A DNA stretch of 10,148 bases from an uncultured Bacilli bacterium (GTDB lineage Bacteria > Bacillota_I > Bacilli_A > RF39 > UBA660): the NCBI GenBank assembly GCA_947591175.1, contig CANQDB010000048.1:1-10148 (forward strand), read 5' to 3'. The notes beneath the pieces are model-generated. The model made no database searches. It had not been told where the DNA came from and worked only from the letters and a program-made list of their open reading frames with translations. This document shows, piece by piece, positions 6,784 to 10,148 of the stretch (its first letter is position 1; every line of letters starts with the position of its first letter). A program made the translations under genes and the position numbers.

Positions 6784-7312
6784 GTACTTCATCCTCCTTT
6801 TTGTAATCTCTTTGTACTTCTTTTAGTGTTTGATAAAGTTTATTTTTAACGGTTGATTCATTCATATTAAGTTCTTGAGCAATCTCTTTAAACGTCCATT
6901 CATAATAGTAATACATATAAAATATTTTGACACGAAGACTATCTTTTTTATTGATTTTCTTCAGGATCTTTTTTAATTCTAATAAACTTAGTACTGTGTC
7001 TTCAAGATTATAATTTGTTGCATATTCATCTGATAAATCATAAGTTTGTCCATCTTTTTGAAATAATAATGGGATTTTTAAACCTTTAAAACGGTAAACA
7101 CCACGATAATAATCGTTTACTTTCTTTTTAGTGATACCCATAACATATTTTTCAGAATCACTTATTTGGGGATTTTTCTTTAATGCCTCGTTAAACGAAA
7201 AATATATTTCTTGAATGATATCGTTTACATCTTCAATATTTTTGCAATGACAAATAACATACCGTAGCGTATTTTCATAAGTATCATGGTACACCTTATC
7301 AAAATCACTCAT
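6776..7312 (-). CDS. ECF-type RNA polymerase sigma factor
   Basis: 178 residues, usual ECF size. Region 2 covers about residues 5-70, with the core-binding and -10 recognition helix DVNDIIQEIYFSFNEAL (28-44). A variable linker (about 72-105) follows, then region 4 (about 110-170) with the helix-turn-helix WTFKEIAQELNMNESTVKNKLYQTL (139-163), which reads the -35. There is no region 1 or 3, as expected. It directs RNA polymerase to a small regulon that probably includes this operon. AGGAGG lies 5 bases before the ATG. It is first of four same-strand genes. The DNA ahead contains a TTGAAA/TATTAT promoter of housekeeping type, so basal expression need not depend on itself. Confidence 0.92.
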   Translation of the reverse strand: MSDFDKVYHDTYENTLRYVICHCKNIEDVNDIIQEIYFSFNEALKKNPQISDSEKYVMGITKKKVNDYYRGVYRFKGLKIPLLFQKDGQTYDLSDEYATNYNLEDTVLSLLELKKILKKINKKDSLRVKIFYMYYYYEWTFKEIAQELNMNESTVKNKLYQTLKEVQRDYKKEDEVHV

Positions 7313-7317
7313 AGTGT

Positions 7318-7324
7318 CCTCCTT
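7318..7324 (-). promoter_or_regulatory. Ribosome binding site of the sigma gene
   Basis: AAGGAGG on the minus strand, 5 bases before the ATG at 7312; confirms the start. Confidence 0.85.
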
Positions 7325-7360
7325 CTATAAGCTGAAAACTGACTTTTTTATGATAATTAT

Positions 7361-7395
7361 AAAAAACGCTAGTAAAAGAAATAGTCTTTACTAGC
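7361..7395 (-). terminator. Terminator-like hairpin between the 185-residue gene and the sigma operon (possible attenuator)
   Basis: GCTAGTAAA (7368-7376) and TTTACTAGC (7387-7395) pair perfectly over 9 bp with a 10-base loop. On the minus strand the stem is followed by G and TTTTTT (7366-7361). It can terminate the upstream gene at 7450. Because a good promoter (7410-7438) lies between that gene and the hairpin, it may also sit in the 5' leader of the sigma operon. Confidence 0.85.
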
Positions 7396-7409
7396 ACCAA
7401 TCTATTTCC

Positions 7410-7438
7410 ATAATATACCAATTTTCGACTTTTTTCAA
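7410..7438 (-). promoter_or_regulatory. Promoter ahead of the sigma operon
   Basis: On the minus strand TTGAAA (7433-7438) and TATTAT (7410-7415), each 5 of 6 to the sigma-A consensus, with a 17-bp spacer. The predicted start of transcription is near 7403, just ahead of the 7361-7395 hairpin. Confidence 0.65.
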
Positions 7439-7449
7439 GTAGAGTTTTT

Positions 7450-8007
7450 CTATAATTCTAGCATTTGTTTGACGTGCCAATAAAGTTTTTTTAAGTATGG
7501 TTTACTTTGGCTATTATTGTCTTTAATAATCAAGGAATGGCGTTCTTCTTTAGAGAACTTTAATAATATTTGATTGAGCATTTGCTTCCTAAAATCTTTG
7601 TCTTTGGTTTCCTTTTTAAATTTACTTATGTACGAAATATTCCAAGCATAATTTTCAAGGACGTAAGACTCCACATTTTCGAATAAGTAAGGAATTACTA
7701 AGTTACGGTAATCTTTTTCGGTGGCCTTACTTGGTTCTATTTTTTGAAGACCCTTTAACATTCTCTTATCATCGTTCATTATGCTTTGCATGAGGGAAAT
7801 CATATCTTCATCCGAAACATTGTAAACTTCTTTGAGATAAATTCTTAAATTTTCAATATTGGTTATATAACGATCAAGTTCTCTTTCTTCTTTAATTCTA
7901 ATTGTATTATCTAAAACAAGGCTGCTAACTACTTTCAAAGTCACTTCAGAAAATGTTTGTTGATACTTTTGATATATGTTTTCTGCTGTTAATTTAAGGT
8001 ATTTCAT
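7450..8007 (-). CDS. Helical protein of unknown function, divergent from the XRE regulator
   Basis: 185 residues, not recognised. It reads as mostly helical and charged, with many Lys, Glu and aromatic residues, no signal peptide, no membrane segment and no HTH or catalytic motif that I can see. A single Cys-free chain suggests a cytoplasmic protein. Start: GTG at 8016 has no spacer to any ribosome binding site, whereas ATG at 8007 has GGGTGA (8013-8018) 5 bases upstream, so the shorter form is preferred. A strong promoter (TTGACA, 17 bp, GATAAT) at 8069-8097 drives it, and its -35 touches a 30-bp palindrome shared with the divergent HTH gene. This suggests that the HTH protein represses it. 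Its terminator is probably the hairpin at 7361-7395. Confidence 0.75.
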   Translation of the reverse strand: MKYLKLTAENIYQKYQQTFSEVTLKVVSSLVLDNTIRIKEERELDRYITNIENLRIYLKEVYNVSDEDMISLMQSIMNDDKRMLKGLQKIEPSKATEKDYRNLVIPYLFENVESYVLENYAWNISYISKFKKETKDKDFRKQMLNQILLKFSKEERHSLIIKDNNSQSKPYLKKLYWHVKQMLEL

Positions 8008-8046
8008 AAACTTCACCCTACTTATTAGACATTCATATGGGCACTA

Positions 8047-8068
8047 CAAGATGAGAATGTTCGTCTTG
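8047..8068. repeat. Inverted repeat at the transcription start of the 185-residue gene
   Basis: CAAGATGA (8047-8054) and TCGTCTTG (8061-8068) pair over 8 bp with one wobble around a 6-base loop. It directly follows the -10 element on the minus strand, so it covers the expected +1: a second operator or an RNA hairpin at the 5' end of the transcript. Confidence 0.5.
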
Positions 8069-8097
8069 ATTATCTCACAGAGGCAGAGGGTTGTCAA
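8069..8097 (-). promoter_or_regulatory. Strong promoter of the 185-residue gene
   Basis: On the minus strand a perfect TTGACA (8092-8097) and GATAAT (8069-8074, 5 of 6) are separated by 17 bp. The palindrome at 8096-8125 begins inside the -35. Confidence 0.82.
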
Positions 8098-8122
8098 CAC
8101 TATGAGTGAATGCACTTATAGT
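8094..8122 (+). promoter_or_regulatory. Possible promoter of the HTH gene within the palindrome
   Basis: On the plus strand TCAACA (8094-8099) and TATAGT (8117-8122) lie 17 bp apart; an alternative -35, TTGTCA (8091-8096), gives a 20-bp spacer. Both hexamers fall largely inside the palindrome, which would allow autoregulation. Confidence 0.45.
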
Positions 8123-8125
8123 GTT
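8096..8125. promoter_or_regulatory. 30-bp palindrome, candidate operator of the HTH regulator
   Basis: The arms AACACTATGAGTG and CACTTATAGTGTT are inverted repeats matching at 12 of 13 positions around AATG. The site lies in the divergent intergenic region, overlaps the -35 of the minus-strand gene and covers the likely promoter of the HTH gene. No T-tract follows, so it is not a terminator. Confidence 0.72.
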
Positions 8126-8178
8126 AAATTACATTTTTTCTAAACTTTTTCCAATCTTTTTGCGACCTTAATCTATGG

Positions 8179-8183
8179 AAGGA
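8179..8183 (+). promoter_or_regulatory. Ribosome binding site deciding the HTH gene start
   Basis: AAGGA lies 10 bases before the ATG at 8194. The in-frame GTG at 8185 would be only one base from it and is rejected as start. Confidence 0.6.
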
Positions 8184-8193
8184 AGTGTTTCTT

Positions 8194-8436
8194 ATGAAGA
8201 AGGATATTACTGAGATGGAGGTTTCAGAGATTGCCCTTTTGATACGTAATTGGTCTAGTGAATCGCAAGAAAAATTTGCTCACTCCGTCGAACGTAGTAT
8301 TTCGACCATTGCTAAAGTAGAAACTGGTGGTCGTAATCTTTACTTAGATACTTTTCTACGGTGGTGCAAAGTTAAAGGTATTAAAGTTACGATGGAAAAA
8401 GAAAAAACTGGGGATTTAGATAAAGTGGAAGTCTGA
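8194..8436 (+). CDS. Small XRE/Cro-like HTH transcription regulator
   Basis: 80 residues, about one DNA-binding domain. ALLIRNWSSESQEKFAHSVERSISTIAKVETGGRN matches the lambda-repressor-like HTH layout (about residues 14-48): the helix carrying SQEKFAHSV, the recognition helix RSISTIAKVE, then a helix with LDTFLRWCKVKGIKV, and a charged tail. No ligand-binding domain is present. It probably binds the 30-bp palindrome just upstream as a dimer, repressing itself and the divergent 185-residue gene; this is inferred from position. Its 3' end overlaps the convergent yolD-like gene by 21 bases, and its terminator stem spans that overlap. A toxin-antitoxin role is conceivable but no toxin family is recognised next to it. 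Confidence 0.82.
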   Translation: MKKDITEMEVSEIALLIRNWSSESQEKFAHSVERSISTIAKVETGGRNLYLDTFLRWCKVKGIKVTMEKEKTGDLDKVEV

Positions 8437-8446
8437 ATCTTTTTTT
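8413..8446 (+). terminator. Terminator of the HTH gene, inside the convergent yolD-like coding region
   Basis: GATTTAGA (8413-8420) and TCTGAATC (8432-8439) pair over 8 bp with one T-G wobble, loop of 11, followed by TTTTTTT (8440-8446). The stem contains the stop codons of both convergent genes (TGA at 8434-8436; minus-strand TAA at 8416-8418). Confidence 0.68.
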
Positions 8447-8748
8447 ATGGTCACAATATCGTCAAAGGAAATGATACTTTGGGATAGGTAAAGTTTTCTA
8501 TTTAAGGAATCAATTTTACGAATAGTTCCAGTTAGTTCGAGATAGGTCAAATCGTAATAGTATTCGATGGTAATTATATCTCCTCGTTTTAGACTTTTTA
8601 GGGTATTATCTAATTCTTTAAATGAATCTTCGCTTAAAGTTTTCTTTTCTTCGTGGATTCGTTCGACTTCTTTTAAAGCCTCTTTGAATCCTTTTAAGAC
8701 ATCAAATGGTTGAAATTGAATGGCTCTATTTATTCTATTATTCGGCAT
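8416..8748 (-). CDS. yolD: YolD-like protein
   Basis: 110 residues. NRAIQFQPFDVLKGFKEAL (6-24) matches the conserved YolD start (here 'QFQPFDVLKGFKEAL' for the usual 'W-x-PFDALPGY'), followed by a helix, then a small beta region with the GDIITIEYYYDLTYLELTGTIRKID segment (56-80) and LSQSIISFDDIVTI. YolD-like proteins accompany Y-family polymerases of the UvrX/YqjW type in Bacillota; their function is not well known and a UmuD-like role has been suggested by position. The start overlaps the end of uvrX by 11 bases, and AGGAGG (8754-8759) lies 5 bases upstream inside uvrX, so the two are co-expressed. The 3' end overlaps the convergent HTH gene. The symbol is given for family membership. Confidence 0.85.
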   Translation of the reverse strand: MPNNRINRAIQFQPFDVLKGFKEALKEVERIHEEKKTLSEDSFKELDNTLKSLKRGDIITIEYYYDLTYLELTGTIRKIDSLNRKLYLSQSIISFDDIVTIKKDSDFHFI

Positions 8749-9994
8749 TGTGTCCTCCTATCAATTGGTTTCTTTCTCTTCCTGTCGCTTCTTCTTTTAA
8801 ACTTATGGCTCTAAGTAAACTATTTTTACCATATTTGTTTTTTAGATATACTATTTCCTGTTCTAATTTCGTTTCTTTCTCTTCCTCTTCACTTTCATTA
8901 AAGAGCGAAAGTTGTTGGTAACTTCTCGAGTGAACATTGCCAAAAGAAATACCGATACGTCTAATTTTTTGAGTTTCACTGATACGATAATCGTACTCTT
9001 CGAGTATCTTTTTTAAAATGAGACGATAGCTGCTGGTTTCTTCTTTTAATTTAAAGTGAGTTGTAAGAGGTGGATATTGTTCTTTGGAATAGCCTACATA
9101 AAGACCTATATAACTGGTTACTAAGTTTTTTTCAACTAATTGTAAAACTAAATTATCCACCATTTCGGTTAAAACAACACGAGCCTCTTGGTAATCATAG
9201 TCTCTAAAAAGAACTTGACTATTGGATAGTGAATGTTCTTTCGAAACATAATTTTTAATATCTTTTATTGTACAGGGTTCATAACCTTTAGCGTGGTCAA
9301 TTAAAAGTTCAGCTTTGATACCAAATTCTTTATATAGTTTTAGAGGATCACAATTAATAATATCGGACATATCTTTTAGATGGAGTTTATGAAGTCTATT
9401 TTCAGTTCCTTTACTTATTTGCCAAAAATCAGTAATCGGCAAGTGATGAGCATATTCTTTTTGATAAGTTTCTATGTCGAGAAAAGCAATGCCATTTGGA
9501 TCTTTTTTAGCTTTTAAGTCGAGGGCAATCTTGGCTAGGTAAAGGTTCGTGCCAATTCCTGCAGTAGCCGTAATACCTGTAGTTTGATATATATCTTGGA
9601 TAATTGTTTTGGCTAGTTCAAATGGCTCCTTTTTATAAAGTTTTAAGTAAGAAGTAACATCTAAAAACATTTCGTCTATCGAATATGGGTGAATATCTTC
9701 TTTAGCCACATATTTTAAATAGATAGCATATATCTTAGCCGAATAACGAATATATTCTCGCATTCTTGGTTTTGCAATAATCGGATGAACATGTGATGGT
9801 ATTTCAAACATTCGGCAACGGTTTTTTATGCCTCTAGCTTTCATTTTGGGAGAAATTGCAAGACAGATTGTGCCTTTAGAACGAGTTGGATCAGCCACTA
9901 CCAAATCTGTTTTAAAAGGATCGAGATTTCTTGCAACACATTCGACAGAAGCGTAAAAAGTCTTTAAATCAATACATAGGTAAATTCGTTCCAT
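8738..9994 (-). CDS. uvrX: Y-family translesion DNA polymerase, UvrX/YqjW type
   Basis: 418 residues from the chosen start, close to the ~416 of known UvrX. Seen: CIDLKTFYASVE with catalytic Asp9 and steric-gate Tyr14, the SIDE motif with Asp107 and Glu108, GIGTNLYLAKIALD (146-159, helix-hairpin-helix side of the palm), the little-finger region, and QLSLF (361-365), a beta-clamp binding motif. The C-terminal KYGKN...RNQLIGGH is typical of this group. It copies across DNA lesions during the SOS response. Start: the longest frame begins at TTG 10060 with no ribosome binding site and would translate the SOS box; ATG at 9994 has GGTGAT 4 bases upstream, which corresponds to the 3' part of a Shine-Dalgarno and matches the family N-terminus (ATG at 10000 is the alternative). 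It is followed by yolD, overlapping. A LexA-type box lies 25 bases upstream. Confidence 0.93.
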   Translation of the reverse strand: MERIYLCIDLKTFYASVECVARNLDPFKTDLVVADPTRSKGTICLAISPKMKARGIKNRCRMFEIPSHVHPIIAKPRMREYIRYSAKIYAIYLKYVAKEDIHPYSIDEMFLDVTSYLKLYKKEPFELAKTIIQDIYQTTGITATAGIGTNLYLAKIALDLKAKKDPNGIAFLDIETYQKEYAHHLPITDFWQISKGTENRLHKLHLKDMSDIINCDPLKLYKEFGIKAELLIDHAKGYEPCTIKDIKNYVSKEHSLSNSQVLFRDYDYQEARVVLTEMVDNLVLQLVEKNLVTSYIGLYVGYSKEQYPPLTTHFKLKEETSSYRLILKKILEEYDYRISETQKIRRIGISFGNVHSRSYQQLSLFNESEEEEKETKLEQEIVYLKNKYGKNSLLRAISLKEEATGRERNQLIGGHNAE

Positions 9995-9998
9995 TTCC

Positions 9999-10004
9999 AT
10001 CACC
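9999..10004 (-). promoter_or_regulatory. Ribosome binding site supporting the 9994 start of uvrX
   Basis: GGTGAT on the minus strand pairs with the part of the 16S tail next to the GGAGG complement; a spacing of 4 bases to the ATG at 9994 is equivalent to the usual 7-9 from GGAGG. Confidence 0.5.
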
Positions 10005-10019
10005 AAGTCCATTTTAATA

Positions 10020-10033
10020 CGAACAAAAGTTTT
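10020..10033. promoter_or_regulatory. LexA/DinR (SOS) box upstream of uvrX
   Basis: CGAACAAAAGTTTT on the plus strand fits the Gram-positive SOS consensus CGAACRNRYGTTYG at all but two positions (one half-site perfect). It lies 25 bases ahead of the proposed uvrX ATG, where a repressor would block transcription. UvrX-type genes are known LexA targets in Bacillus. Confidence 0.7.
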
Positions 10034-10073
10034 AGTAAATAGTTTTTTTGAAATTACCAAAAATTACAAGTAA

Positions 10074-10148
10074 ATCGAGTAGAGAAAACTTTTCAATTAA
10101 TTCTTAAATACTTTTCCCTCTCACACCACCATACGTACCGTTCGGTAT
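10074..10148 (-). mobile_element. 3' end of a group II intron (domain VI and part of domain V)
   Basis: On the minus strand the sequence runs from a partial domain V (TACC-GAAC-GGTA upper stem, then ACGTATGG, 10148-10123) into domain VI (10122-10074). In domain VI GAGA-GGGAAAA pairs with TTTTCTC-T-[A]-CTC, leaving exactly one unpaired adenosine (opposite T10080) 7 bases from the 3' end, the usual position of the branch-point A. The intron ends in GAT at 10074. The 5' parts and any maturase gene lie past the right edge. The insertion point is 79 bp before the proposed uvrX start. Confidence 0.8.

Noticed and set aside
6784..6792. Longer start (ATG at 6792) for the anti-sigma-like gene
   Set aside because: AAGGAGG directly abuts this ATG with no spacer; the ATG at 6783 has a 9-base spacer.
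8056..8066. Possible LexA half-site (GTTCG) upstream of the 185-residue gene
   Set aside because: Only one half matches; the other half-site at the required spacing is absent.
7450..8436. Classical toxin-antitoxin module made of the HTH and the 185-residue protein
   Set aside because: The genes are divergent instead of co-transcribed and no toxin family motif is visible; kept only as a possibility in the HTH entry.
8706..8921. Plus-strand open frame across the uvrX-yolD junction
   Set aside because: Antisense to two well supported genes; low-complexity aromatic/serine translation.
1..10148. tRNA or rRNA genes, CRISPR arrays, and insertion sequence transposases
   Set aside because: No cloverleaf-like segments, regularly spaced repeats or transposase motifs were seen on either strand.

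Overview
The window is AT-rich, compactly organised bacterial DNA of low-GC Bacillota type. A Bacilli or Erysipelotrichia-like, probably host-associated organism fits best. The clues are strong AGGAGG ribosome binding sites, consensus -35/-10 promoters, the uvrX-yolD SOS polymerase pair and a glycolipid-type GT4 glycosyltransferase. TGA is used as a stop, so the mycoplasma code does not apply. Species cannot be named from the sequence.

Layout from the left: (1) positions 1-795, the 3' part of a glycosyltransferase on the + strand, converging on (2) a membrane hybrid histidine kinase (808-2709, minus). The two share one terminator hairpin that contains both stop codons. (3) An adenylate-forming ligase (2779-4575, minus) has its own promoter and a terminator that overlaps its last codons. 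(4) A four-gene minus-strand operon spans 7312 to 4700: ECF sigma factor, single-pass anti-sigma-like protein, secreted metzincin zinc protease, and an exported beta-rich protein. Sigma/anti-sigma and protease/partner are tightly coupled. A promoter followed by a terminator-like hairpin precedes the operon. (5) Around 8017-8193, a divergent promoter region with a 30-bp palindrome separates an unknown helical 185-residue protein (minus) from a small XRE-like HTH regulator (plus). (6) uvrX and yolD (minus) overlap by 11 bases, are preceded by a LexA/DinR-type box, and converge on the HTH gene with a 21-bp coding overlap. (7) The right edge holds the 3' end (domain VI and part of domain V) of a group II intron, ending 79 bp before the proposed uvrX start.

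The part most worth attention is the sigma/anti-sigma/protease/partner operon. It looks like an envelope-sensing switch that exports a matrixin-like protease together with a partner. The partner's pattern recalls OB-fold NTR/TIMP-type domains, the fold that inhibits matrixins in animals. That last link is inference only. The XRE gene with its palindrome and divergent partner is a second small, undescribed-looking module. Several translation starts differ from the longest open frame because the ribosome binding site favours an inner start: 6783, 8007, 8194 and 9994.
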